Part shown: one piece after another, positions 25,201 through 32,863 of the stretch
How the letters are laid out: each line of letters starts with the position of its first letter
Numbering within the stretch: the first letter of the stretch is position 1
Source of the DNA: Syntrophaceae bacterium UBA2188
GTDB lineage: Bacteria > Desulfobacterota > BSN033 > UBA1163
Length of the DNA: 33,094 nt
NCBI GenBank assembly: GCA_002327985.1
Contig: DCVM01000172.1
Span: 1 to 33,094, forward strand
Reading direction: 5' to 3'
The notes under the pieces: generated by a model
The model's input: the letters and a program-made list of their open reading frames with translations, nothing else
Told to the model about the DNA's origin: nothing
Database searches by the model: none
Made by a program: the position numbers and the translations under genes

Positions 25201-26834
25201 GGACTATTGTTCAAGCCCTCTCCCTTCTCCTTTTTTCCACTTTGTTTATCTTTGCCACCTATAAACTTCCAGACTGGTTGCCAGCGGATATTTATCTTCG
25301 ATTAGATCCACTCCTGGGACTCAATGCTATTTTCGCTGCCAGGGAGATCATTGGTCGGGCCCTCTGGGCCCTGGTGACCATCAGTGCCACGCTCCTCATC
25401 GGTCGGTTCTTCTGCGCCTATGTCTGTCCCATGGGAGTTTCCATAGATGTTTTGGATTTTCTTTTCTTCCGGAAGAAGAAGCGCCCGGGATTGAAAGCGG
25501 AAGGCAGCCTCCGAAAAGTGAAATACTTTTTACTCATCGTATTCATCGCCGCTGCGCTCACCGGCCTCTCGTTGGCTTTTTTGATGGATCCTATGTCCCT
25601 CCTTACAAGGTTTTATACTTTTTTCATCTATCCTTTGGCGATTACCTTGATCAATCTTACTTTGGATTTGATACGTCCCTTGTTTCGAGCCCTGGGATGG
25701 GTAACGCTATCCCATCTTCATTATTTCCAGTCTGTCTTTTATATGACGGCCATCACACTCCTGATTTTTGGAGGAATCATCGTTCTGAATTGGCTCGTCC
25801 CACGTTTCTGGTGCCGCTATCTTTGTCCCTTAGGAGCTTTTCTCAGTTTGATCTCCCCTCTTGGGCTTTTCAAACGCCGGGTGAGTGAAGATTGCAATGA
25901 ATGTATGAAGTGCCAGAAAACCTGTCCTATGGGTGCAATCCAAGAGGATCCAAGGTCAACTCGTCTTTCGGAGTGTATCCAATGTCGGAACTGCGCTAAA
26001 ATCTGTCCTCAGAATGCAATTACTTTTCCAGCTTCTCTTTCTTTAGGTGGGGAATATTCGAAGATCGATTTTTCTCGAAGAGGTTTTATCTATTCATTAG
26101 CTGGAGGATTAGGGGTTGGATTCTTAGCTACCCAGACCCCTTTCACCCTCAAGCAGAGTAAATATCCACTCATTCGGCCCCCGGGTGCAATTCCTGAAAC
26201 GGAATTTCTGCGCACCTGCATCCGTTGCGGGGAGTGTATGAAGGCTTGCTTGACCAATACGCTTCAGCCCTGTTTCTGGGAATCGGGCTTTTCAGGCTTG
26301 TGGACGCCAAGGATGGACCTTCGTTTAGCCCCTTGCGATCAGAACTGCAATGTCTGCGGGAAAGTTTGTCCCACCCAGGCCATCCGCGCTCTCTCATTGG
26401 AAGAGAAGACCTATGCCAAGGTGGGGACCGCTGTTTTAAAAAAAGAGATATGTTTGGTCTGGGCCCAGAATAAGATCTGTCTGATCTGTGATGAAATCTG
26501 CCCATATAATGCGATTGTTTTTAGACCGGTAGAAGGATTTCGGCGCCCCTTTGTCATTGCTTCCAAGTGCAATGGGTGCGGGTTCTGCGAGCAGAGATGC
26601 CCCGTCAAGGGAGAATCAGCTATCGTTGTTATCCCAGACGGAGAGATTCGCCTGAAAGAGGAATCTTACATCAAAGAGGCCAAGCGACTCCAATTGGAGT
26701 TTAAACCCGACCCTGGCGACGACAAATATATTCTGGAAGAATCTGGATTTAAGGTAGATGAAAAGAAAAAATCCGAAGAAAGGACTTTGCCGGAAGAAAA
26801 ACCCCAAACCAAGAAACCCAAAGGATTTCTGTAA
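25197..26834 (+). CDS. Membrane polyferredoxin, NapH-NapG-like fusion
   Basis: This 545-residue protein begins with a NapH-like membrane half (about four to five helices, 1-225) carrying CxxxCP pairs C73/C77 and C206/C210. Two 4Fe-4S motifs follow (C233-C243 and C260-C270). A second twin-arginine segment, SRRGFIYSLAGG at 293-304 plus a hydrophobic stretch, looks like an embedded NapG-type signal or anchor. The C-terminal half has Cys clusters C341-C351, C380-C391, C419-C435 and C458-C468, as in NapG. A charged Lys/Glu/Pro-rich tail ends it. The family moves electrons from the quinol pool to periplasmic acceptors. Its ATG overlaps the DUF362 stop. It probably feeds DUF362 and the exported AKR; this is inferred from context. 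Confidence 0.85.
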   Translation: MRTIVQALSLLLFSTLFIFATYKLPDWLPADIYLRLDPLLGLNAIFAAREIIGRALWALVTISATLLIGRFFCAYVCPMGVSIDVLDFLFFRKKKRPGLKAEGSLRKVKYFLLIVFIAAALTGLSLAFLMDPMSLLTRFYTFFIYPLAITLINLTLDLIRPLFRALGWVTLSHLHYFQSVFYMTAITLLIFGGIIVLNWLVPRFWCRYLCPLGAFLSLISPLGLFKRRVSEDCNECMKCQKTCPMGAIQEDPRSTRLSECIQCRNCAKICPQNAITFPASLSLGGEYSKIDFSRRGFIYSLAGGLGVGFLATQTPFTLKQSKYPLIRPPGAIPETEFLRTCIRCGECMKACLTNTLQPCFWESGFSGLWTPRMDLRLAPCDQNCNVCGKVCPTQAIRALSLEEKTYAKVGTAVLKKEICLVWAQNKICLICDEICPYNAIVFRPVEGFRRPFVIASKCNGCGFCEQRCPVKGESAIVVIPDGEIRLKEESYIKEAKRLQLEFKPDPGDDKYILEESGFKVDEKKKSEERTLPEEKPQTKKPKGFL

Positions 26835-26973
26835 AAGGTATATCGAAGTCCATCAAATATTGAAACAATACCCAAATATTTTCTACGACCTCAATAAAAA
26901 AGTTGAAAAAAACATTATGATGAACTTAGGGTCATGGAAAATATAGATTCTAAAAATAGGTTTGAGAAATATC

Positions 26974-28104
26974 TTACACTTTGACCCAGCGTCTCTGGAG
27001 ACCGTAATAGAGAATTAACCCTGCTAAGTAAGCCACCCCCATATTCCACATGGCAGTGCCAGCGGTGACGAGAAGGACAAAAAGGTTTGTTTTCTTCAGT
27101 TTGATGTCCTGAACGACCAGCGCCAGTTCCACCCCAGCGAAAAAAAGGATCACACCCAAAATGGGACGAGGAAAGACCTGAAAGAGAAGGACCACTGAAT
27201 CGCTTAAAAAAAGTCCTATCAGGAGCACCATTACACCGAGAATGACCAAGGCTCCTCCCGTCCTTGCACCAAACCGGATATGTCCTGCCATCCCCCCTGC
27301 ACCATGACACATGGGAATTCCACCTAAACAAGTGCTAATCAGGTTCATTACACCATGGTCAATGCTGATTGTTTTGGCTGTTACTTTCCGGTCAGGAAAG
27401 TGGGCATTATTTTCCGCCACCATCCCAATAATGGCATTTCCGAGGGTGAGAGGGGCTTGTGGAAGTCCTAACATGACGAAACCCGCAAGAAGCTCTTTCC
27501 ATGTCATTTTTCCAAAGGTTAATTCAGGAAGTCGAAATCGAATGGAAAGATGAGACAGCTCTTCGATTAACAGTGGATTTTGGATTAAAGCCACTGCCAT
27601 TCCGTATCCCAGAAGCACCAACATGGCTGGGAAACGTCTATTATTGAGAAGGAGGAAGGTCAGAACCACGCCTCCGATGGCAAATAAGGGTTGCGTCTTC
27701 ATCATCCCTAAACCTTCCATAATGAAACTCAATCCCAATCCCAGCATGATGCCTCGAATCACAGGCTTTGTGGTGACTTTTTCGATCCAGCTGATCGCTC
27801 CAGTAACTCCCATGAGAAGCCAGAAGAGACCCGTGAAAATTCCTGATCCCCAAATCATTCCAGGGGTAATAGACCCCGGATGGGCTATGGCCATTCCCCC
27901 GATTGCCTTCATGGGCTGAATCGGGATAGGTGTCCTGAAATAGAGTCCAACAAAGATTTTGAAGATTCCGAAAGCAACAAGAATGCCCAAGGGGTCAATG
28001 TTATTAAGCGTGATATAACCTACGACAAAAGGAATGAGAGTCCCCAGATCTCCAAAAGCACCAGCAAACTCCATCTTGTTATAATCGTTGCCCCATAAAC
28101 GCAT
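26974..28104 (-). CDS. MOT1-type molybdate (sulfate-family) transporter
   Basis: The 376-residue protein has about ten membrane segments and the hallmark blocks of the MOT1 branch of the SulP superfamily: IQPMKAIGGMAIAHPG near 67-82 and GGIPMCHGAGGMAGHIRFG near 260-278. It lacks a STAS domain, as MOT1 proteins do. It probably imports molybdate for pterin-cofactor enzymes. It starts 13 bp after the ModE-like regulator gene and is most likely its partner in an operon. The gene converges with the polyferredoxin gene; the 139-bp gap shows no clear terminator. Sulfate or tungstate transport cannot be excluded from sequence. Confidence 0.87.
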   Translation of the reverse strand: MRLWGNDYNKMEFAGAFGDLGTLIPFVVGYITLNNIDPLGILVAFGIFKIFVGLYFRTPIPIQPMKAIGGMAIAHPGSITPGMIWGSGIFTGLFWLLMGVTGAISWIEKVTTKPVIRGIMLGLGLSFIMEGLGMMKTQPLFAIGGVVLTFLLLNNRRFPAMLVLLGYGMAVALIQNPLLIEELSHLSIRFRLPELTFGKMTWKELLAGFVMLGLPQAPLTLGNAIIGMVAENNAHFPDRKVTAKTISIDHGVMNLISTCLGGIPMCHGAGGMAGHIRFGARTGGALVILGVMVLLIGLFLSDSVVLLFQVFPRPILGVILFFAGVELALVVQDIKLKKTNLFVLLVTAGTAMWNMGVAYLAGLILYYGLQRRWVKV

Positions 28105-28117
28105 GGTTTATCTTAAC

Positions 28118-28462
28118 CTACCTAAGCGAATCTTTTTGAAATTTATCCCTAAACCTTTTTTCTACCGCAACCTGAAGATCCCTTAAAAGGGAGTCTGTTT
28201 TCTTAATGAATTCTCTACCTCTCGGTGTCAATTGTGCTCCGCCTCCTTCTTTCCCGCCCAACTTCGTATCGACCAGTTTAAATCCAGCCCGTTGTTCGAT
28301 CTTTTTAATCATGCCCCAGGCATGTCGATAAGACATTCCAAATTGATCGGCGGCACTTTGAATAGTGCCCAATCGATCCACTGCCAAAAGTAAGGCGGTC
28401 TTACCCCCTCCGAGCACGACCTCTCCCTTGTTCTCGATCCAGAACTTTGCTTTAATCTCCAT
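28118..28462 (-). CDS. ModE-type winged-helix regulator without molybdate-binding domain
   Basis: The 114-residue protein is a ModE N-terminal domain: helix-turn-helix LAVDRLGTIQSAADQFGMSYRHAWGMIKKIE, then FKLVDTKLGGKEGGGAQLTPRGREFI. The two C-terminal TOBE (molybdate-binding) domains of E. coli ModE are missing, so how it would sense molybdate is unclear. GGAGG 6 nt before the ATG at 28462 sets the start; the frame extends upstream to 28666 without a supported start. It lies 13 bp before mot1. A 7-bp inverted repeat inside its own promoter spacer suggests autorepression. Confidence 0.87.
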   Translation of the reverse strand: MEIKAKFWIENKGEVVLGGGKTALLLAVDRLGTIQSAADQFGMSYRHAWGMIKKIEQRAGFKLVDTKLGGKEGGGAQLTPRGREFIKKTDSLLRDLQVAVEKRFRDKFQKDSLR

Positions 28463-28492
28463 CAAACGCCTCCTACAAAGAGAGTCGCCCAT

Positions 28493-28521
28493 ACGATATG
28501 CTAACAGAAGCATATTGTCAA
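28493..28521 (-). promoter_or_regulatory. modE-mot1 promoter with embedded operator-like dyad
   Basis: On the minus strand TTGACA (28521-28516) and TATCGT (28498-28493) are 17 nt apart. ATATGCT-N6-AGCATAT, a perfect inverted repeat at 28496-28515, starts directly after the -35 box, fills the spacer and enters the -10 box. A dimeric regulator bound here would block RNA polymerase, which fits autorepression by the ModE-like protein encoded downstream. Confidence 0.65.
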
Positions 28522-28604
28522 TAAAATTTATCATCAAGAGAAAGAGAATCATTGACAAAACATAATTTTTGTGATTGTTTTCTACAAGATGTAGGTTGAG
28601 AGAA

Positions 28605-29996
28605 ATGAAAATCAGAGAAATTTCCTTTATTGAGGCAAGGTCACCAGAAACCCATATCTTTAGCAAATTTCCAATACCAAGACTAGGATGTCTTATCTTA
28701 GGTACTATTTTGAAAGAAAAGGGGTACGGGGTAAAGGTATTTATTGAAGATTTTGAGAGGCCGGATTGGCCATTTGTGGAAAACTCCGATCTCGTTTGTA
28801 TCTCTACAATTACTTCAACTGCTTTTCGGGCTTACGAAATAGCAGATAAATTGAGAACAAAAAATATAACGGTCGTCATGGGAGGCGCTCATCCAACTTT
28901 TGTCCCCGACGAATCATTGAGCCACTCTGATTATGTTGTTCGCCAAGAAGGCGATATCACTCTTCCTGAACTTTTGAGTTATCTTGAATCAGGAAATCCG
29001 CCCTTGACTTCAATTTATGGTCTTTCCTACAAGGATAAAAATGGTACTATCATACACAATCCATCTCGGCCGCTGATTGAAGACCTTGATAATATTCCTG
29101 AACCTGATCTGTCGCTGATTCCTAATTGGAACTTACTAAATCTTTATCCGATTTCTACATCAAGGGGGTGTCCTTTTGATTGTAGCTTTTGTTCTGTAAT
29201 CGAAATGTTTGGAAGAAAATACCGCTCTGAATCAGTTGATACAACTCTAAAGAAATTGAGGCACATTGCTGCAATTTCAAAATCAACTATATTTTTTGTT
29301 GATGATAATTTCACCGCCAACAAAAAAAGAACAAAAGAGATACTAAGAGGAATGATTGGAGAGGGTATAAAGAGAAGATGGGCTGCTCAGGCAAGAACCG
29401 ATGTGGCAGAGGATATTGAGCTATTGCGTCTCATGGCTGACTCTGGCTGTCACACACTGCATATAGGTTTTGAATCTATTAACCCAAAAACTCTTGAAGT
29501 TTATAACAAAAAGCAGGGAATCGAAGAAATATTAAATTGCATAAAAGTCGTAAAAGATTTCGGAATTCATCTTCATGGAATGTTTGTTATCGGTGCCGAT
29601 ACAGATGATCTAAACACTATAGAAAATACTGTTGATTTTGCCATAGAAAGCGGGATAGATACTGTGCAGTTTATGATGCTTACCCCTCTTCCGGGCACTA
29701 CCTTCTTTTTCGAAATACTGAATTCCAAAAGATTACTCCATACGGATTGGTCCAAATTTGATGGTCATCATATCGTTTTCAAACCCACTCTAATGAGTCC
29801 TCAAACTCTTCAGCTCAAGACTCTCAAAGCGATGGCAAAATTCTATTCATGGAAATATATATTTAAGCACCTGTTTAAATATGATGATTATACAATAGTT
29901 GGTCTTTTTGGTAAGAGAGCAATTAGACAGGCGTTGAAGGAATCAAGAGGATATTTCGAAAACATAGGGATTCCCATCCCAGAAGCAAATAAATAA
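28605..29996 (+). CDS. B12-binding radical SAM protein (accessory region, first)
   Basis: The 463-residue protein has an N-terminal cobalamin-binding-like domain (about 1-145, VVMGGAHPTFVPDESL) and a radical SAM domain with CxxxCxxC at Cys189/193/196 (SRGCPFDCSFCSV). Later blocks IFFVDDNFTAN, LHIGFESINP and GMFVIGADTDDL are typical of the B12-binding radical SAM group (for example BchE/HpnJ relatives). Substrate is unknown. The gene is visibly richer in A and T than the nitrogen cluster, suggesting separate ancestry. The ATG at 28605 was chosen because AGGTTGAGAG precedes it and homologues start near MKIREISF; an in-frame ATG at 28575 is less likely. It is divergent from modE and convergent with the small Arg-repeat gene. 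Confidence 0.85.
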   Translation: MKIREISFIEARSPETHIFSKFPIPRLGCLILGTILKEKGYGVKVFIEDFERPDWPFVENSDLVCISTITSTAFRAYEIADKLRTKNITVVMGGAHPTFVPDESLSHSDYVVRQEGDITLPELLSYLESGNPPLTSIYGLSYKDKNGTIIHNPSRPLIEDLDNIPEPDLSLIPNWNLLNLYPISTSRGCPFDCSFCSVIEMFGRKYRSESVDTTLKKLRHIAAISKSTIFFVDDNFTANKKRTKEILRGMIGEGIKRRWAAQARTDVAEDIELLRLMADSGCHTLHIGFESINPKTLEVYNKKQGIEEILNCIKVVKDFGIHLHGMFVIGADTDDLNTIENTVDFAIESGIDTVQFMMLTPLPGTTFFFEILNSKRLLHTDWSKFDGHHIVFKPTLMSPQTLQLKTLKAMAKFYSWKYIFKHLFKYDDYTIVGLFGKRAIRQALKESRGYFENIGIPIPEANK

Positions 29997-30025
29997 AGGC
30001 AGATTAATTTCTGATCTACCTTTTT
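29996..30025. terminator. Bidirectional terminator between convergent genes
   Basis: AAGGCAGAT and ATCTACCTT form a 9-bp stem with one mismatch and a 9-nt loop, followed by TTTTT on the plus strand and preceded by an A-rich stretch. It overlaps the ends of the radical SAM gene and of the small protein gene on the opposite strand. Confidence 0.55.
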
Positions 30026-30258
30026 CGATTTCCCCCCCTTTTCTTTGTTACAAATGTTTCGCTCCATTCCCATGTAAATTCTTCAAGCCCACTCCACACT
30101 GACTTTGCTTTCTTTTTGGGGGCAGCTTCGTGGCGGACGGTAATCTTCTGTTCTTTGCCTCCTTCCTCCTCAACGTTGATGATTTTTTTATCACCTTTTC
30201 TACGGTTACTCTCCCTTCTATCACTTTTCCTCCGGTCGTTCTGCTTTGTAATCGCCAT
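30016..30258 (-). CDS. Small basic protein with Arg-Arg repeats
   Basis: The 80-residue protein starts MAITKQNDRRKSDRRESNRRKGDKK, with RR spaced every seven residues three times, then an acidic patch, a Lys/Ala stretch and an aromatic segment SVWSGLEEFTWEWSETF before a basic tail. GGAGG 5 nt before the ATG at 30258 supports this start over one at 30270. There is no signal peptide or Cys. Short RRxxxxxRR repeats occur in many small proteins of unknown function; nucleic-acid binding is conceivable but not shown. The promoter was not identified with confidence. Confidence 0.55.
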   Translation of the reverse strand: MAITKQNDRRKSDRRESNRRKGDKKIINVEEEGGKEQKITVRHEAAPKKKAKSVWSGLEEFTWEWSETFVTKKRGGNRKR

Positions 30259-30723
30259 CTTAACCTCCAAATCGGCTTTGATTCGGCTATAAAAAACACA
30301 TAAAGAAGTCGTTTAGAGTTCTTGTGGGTATGCGCTATATGCCTAAAGGACTCTATCCAACTTCATTATGCAATTTATTGTAACACAATATGTCAATTTC
30401 CGCTTGAAATAGGGAAATTGCTCGATGGATGTAAGGCATGCGCTAATCGGAATCTATGATGTGGGTCTTAGAAGATGTTCTAGTGGCTGGATACAGACGC
30501 TCGGGCTGTCACTACCATTTCCTATAGTAATCGCCAACTTCTGATTTGAACTAATCCCCAACCTTTGGAGGTGGAAAGTTCGAAGTAGGCCTTTTGACTA
30601 GCGAAATTTTTTGGTAACCGAAATTGTCTTCTTGAAGTTTGCAATTCTGAATTTCGCCATTTAAAGGCTTTTCCAGAGGCCAAGGACCAGATTCTATCTA
30701 CCCATCAAACAATATAATCTCCG
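30259..30723. other. 465-bp gene-free spacer
   Basis: No supported open frame or RNA gene is visible. It holds a perfect 8-bp inverted repeat, CAATTTCC (30394-30401) and GGAAATTG (30413-30420). This repeat overlaps a minus-strand TTGACA at 30396-30391 that may be part of a promoter for the small basic protein; no good -10 box was found at normal spacing. Confidence 0.4.
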
Positions 30724-32136
30724 CTACCGGATCAATCTTCTTTTTTCGCGTTTTCGTCTGGCCAGCCCATACATTAGGAGAGGTAGTTTAAAAAATGTAC
30801 TCGTCAAGTCGCTGCCACCGACCAGCCCAATTCGCCAGACTTTTCTGATAATATGGATGATCTTCGGTAGATCATAGAACTCCGACCGGATCCGGTTCCG
30901 AATTTGCTTCAGTTCCTTACGCCCGTAATGATCCGAATACACGGAACCACCAATACGGTTGTAGTAGTAGCCCGGCGTTTCTTCAACCACTTCCTTTAGG
31001 GGCGAGAACCTCTCGACGCGGAGTTTCTGGAAACTGATGGAATCCAGCTTGATCTCCTTCGCGAACTTTGGAATGTATTGCATCTCTTCTCCCGTTTCAC
31101 CGATGTTGCCGTAGATAAAGTACCCATGCAGATAGATGTCGTACTGTGTCAGGACCGCAAACGCATCCCGGACCTGCTGCTGGGTGATGCCCTTGTCAAG
31201 CTGCTTTAAAATCCGGTCGTGCGGCGACTCGATCCCAATCAGGAAGACCTTGAAACCCGCTTTCTCTGCCTTGTCGAGGACTCTGCGATGCTTTGCAACG
31301 TCAATCCGGGTCTGCACAACAAAGATCTTCTTGATCTTGTTCTCGATAATCAGATCGCAAAGTTGTTCGCTCCTCTTCAGGTTCGTGAAGAAGTTGTCAT
31401 CGCTGAAGAGCACAACATCGGCCTTAACCATCTTCAATTCTTCGATGACTGACTCAACCGATCGTTCTGTGTAACTCCTCTTCTGCCCGAGCGGATTAAG
31501 ACTGAATGTACAAAACTTGCATTTGAAAGGACATCCCCTCGTTGTCAATACCGTGTCGAACGTGTGGCTGCTGAGTCGAACGCCGTGTTTAACCAGGTAA
31601 TAATCGTGCTTTCTCAGGGACCGATCAGGAAACGGAATACGCGTGATGTCAGGTAGAGGATGGATTTCGTTGTGGACGATTCCTCCGTTCTCCCGATAGG
31701 AAAGCCCACGGATATCCTTATATGGGACCCCCGTAACAATCTGTTTGATGATCTCTTCGCCTTCACCTCGTACGATCATGTCGATATTCGGACAACGGTC
31801 AAACAGATACTCGACTTCCTCCGTTGCTTTATGGCCTCCAACGACTGTAAAGACTTCAGGAGGCAGTTGAGAGACGAGATCACAGACATTCTCGAACCGA
31901 GATTCCCATGAGATGCTTACGCATAGAAGATTGATCTCGTTCCTGATGAACTTGCAGAGTGCCTTCGGGTCCTGGTAGGCCTTCTCATACCGGAGGTCAA
32001 GAAGCGTCACCTTACCGACTAGGTCTTTCATGCTCGCGGCGATGTACTCAAGACCGGTCGGAGGGAAAGTCCACCTGATTGTGTTAGATTCCCCAAAATA
32101 CGGGTTTAAGGCGAGAGCGTGCTTATACTTGATCAT
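30724..32136 (-). CDS. B12-binding radical SAM protein (accessory region, second)
   Basis: The 470-residue protein has a cobalamin-binding-like N-terminal domain (VVGGHKATEEVEYLF, RGEGEE) and a radical SAM core with CxxxCxxC at Cys202/206/209 (TTRGCPFKCKFCTF). LFSDDNFFTN, FLIGIESPHD and GYFIYGNIGETG follow. The C-terminal part is basic. It is clearly related in architecture to the gene at 28605 but not a close copy, and its G+C content is higher. A start at 32136 is chosen because the 21 codons upstream include a TTGTAT/TATAAT promoter whose start site falls on this ATG; no ribosome-binding site is present at either ATG. The substrate is unknown, and nothing nearby suggests a pathway. Confidence 0.83.
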   Translation of the reverse strand: MIKYKHALALNPYFGESNTIRWTFPPTGLEYIAASMKDLVGKVTLLDLRYEKAYQDPKALCKFIRNEINLLCVSISWESRFENVCDLVSQLPPEVFTVVGGHKATEEVEYLFDRCPNIDMIVRGEGEEIIKQIVTGVPYKDIRGLSYRENGGIVHNEIHPLPDITRIPFPDRSLRKHDYYLVKHGVRLSSHTFDTVLTTRGCPFKCKFCTFSLNPLGQKRSYTERSVESVIEELKMVKADVVLFSDDNFFTNLKRSEQLCDLIIENKIKKIFVVQTRIDVAKHRRVLDKAEKAGFKVFLIGIESPHDRILKQLDKGITQQQVRDAFAVLTQYDIYLHGYFIYGNIGETGEEMQYIPKFAKEIKLDSISFQKLRVERFSPLKEVVEETPGYYYNRIGGSVYSDHYGRKELKQIRNRIRSEFYDLPKIIHIIRKVWRIGLVGGSDLTSTFFKLPLLMYGLARRKREKRRLIR

Positions 32137-32142
32137 GAAGGG

Positions 32143-32171
32143 ATTATAGCGGGAAAGAACCGCAGATACAA
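32143..32171 (-). promoter_or_regulatory. Sigma-70 promoter giving a leaderless radical SAM transcript
   Basis: On the minus strand TTGTAT (32171-32166, 4/6) and TATAAT (32148-32143, 6/6) are separated by 17 nt. The predicted start about 7 nt downstream coincides with the A of the ATG at 32136, in line with the lack of a ribosome-binding site there. Confidence 0.5.
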
Positions 32172-32205
32172 GCGAATAGAAACAAGCGAATTGCCTCATA
32201 TTAAA

Positions 32206-32259
32206 TGTTACCCGTCTGGGTAAGGAAAAGGTATCGTTGACTCATAATTGATGTTACCC
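32206..32259. repeat. Likely left terminal sequences of the interrupted insertion sequence
   Basis: TGTTACCC occurs at 32206-32213 and again at 32252-32259. The first copy is part of the palindrome TTACCC-GTCT-GGGTAA (32208-32223). Their position just before the transposase gene suits transposase-binding sites at an IS end. The matching right end is not visible because the element is interrupted. Confidence 0.5.
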
Positions 32260-32288
32260 AACAATCCTTCCTGAAAAGGGGGATTGTC

Positions 32289-32863
32289 ATGAGTCCACGA
32301 GCCAGAATGGAATATCTCGAGGCCATCTACTTAAGATACAAAAAAGCATCGCTTAAAGAAAAAACGATGATTTTAAACGAATTCTGCTTAAACTGTGGTT
32401 ACCACCGAAAGCACGCAATCCGAGTCCTGAATCATTTCAAGCGCTTTACCAAGCCTAAACCTAAGAAAAGAGGCAAACCATCAAAATATAATAAGCCTTC
32501 TCTCTTAAAACCCCTAAAGAAAATCTGGCTGGCAGCCAACCTGCCTTGCTCAAAGCGTCTGAAGGTCATTCTGCCTCTCTGGCTCCCCTCTTATGGCAAA
32601 GAATTTGGTAGCCTCTCCTTAGAGGTGGTCAAAGCGCTGCTTCAGATCTCACCCGCCACCCTGGATAGGCTTTTAGAACCTGCCCGGGTAAAATACAGAG
32701 GCCGGGGAAGAGCCACCACGAAACCCGGTACCCTCTTGAGAAAACAGATCCCCATTAAAACCAACCAATGGGATGAGACAAAGCCTGGATTCCTGGAGGC
32801 CGATACCATCGCCCATTGCGGGCAGAGTCTCCTCGGCCAGTTTGCCTATACCTTAGACGCCGT
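32289..32863 (+). pseudogene. Truncated DDE integrase-core transposase
   Basis: The N-terminal part of an IS transposase is present (about 190 residues). It has a helix-turn-helix-like region (NEFCLNCGYHRKHAIRVLN), a basic linker (KPKPKKRGKPSKY) and the beginning of the rve/DDE core, ending at GFLEADTIAHCG with the first catalytic Asp and then FAYTLDAV. The remaining core with the second Asp and the Glu is absent, so it cannot be active. The open frame runs on to 32915 but from about 32864 the sequence belongs to the IS21-type end. AGGGGG precedes the ATG by about 7 nt. Confidence 0.75.
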
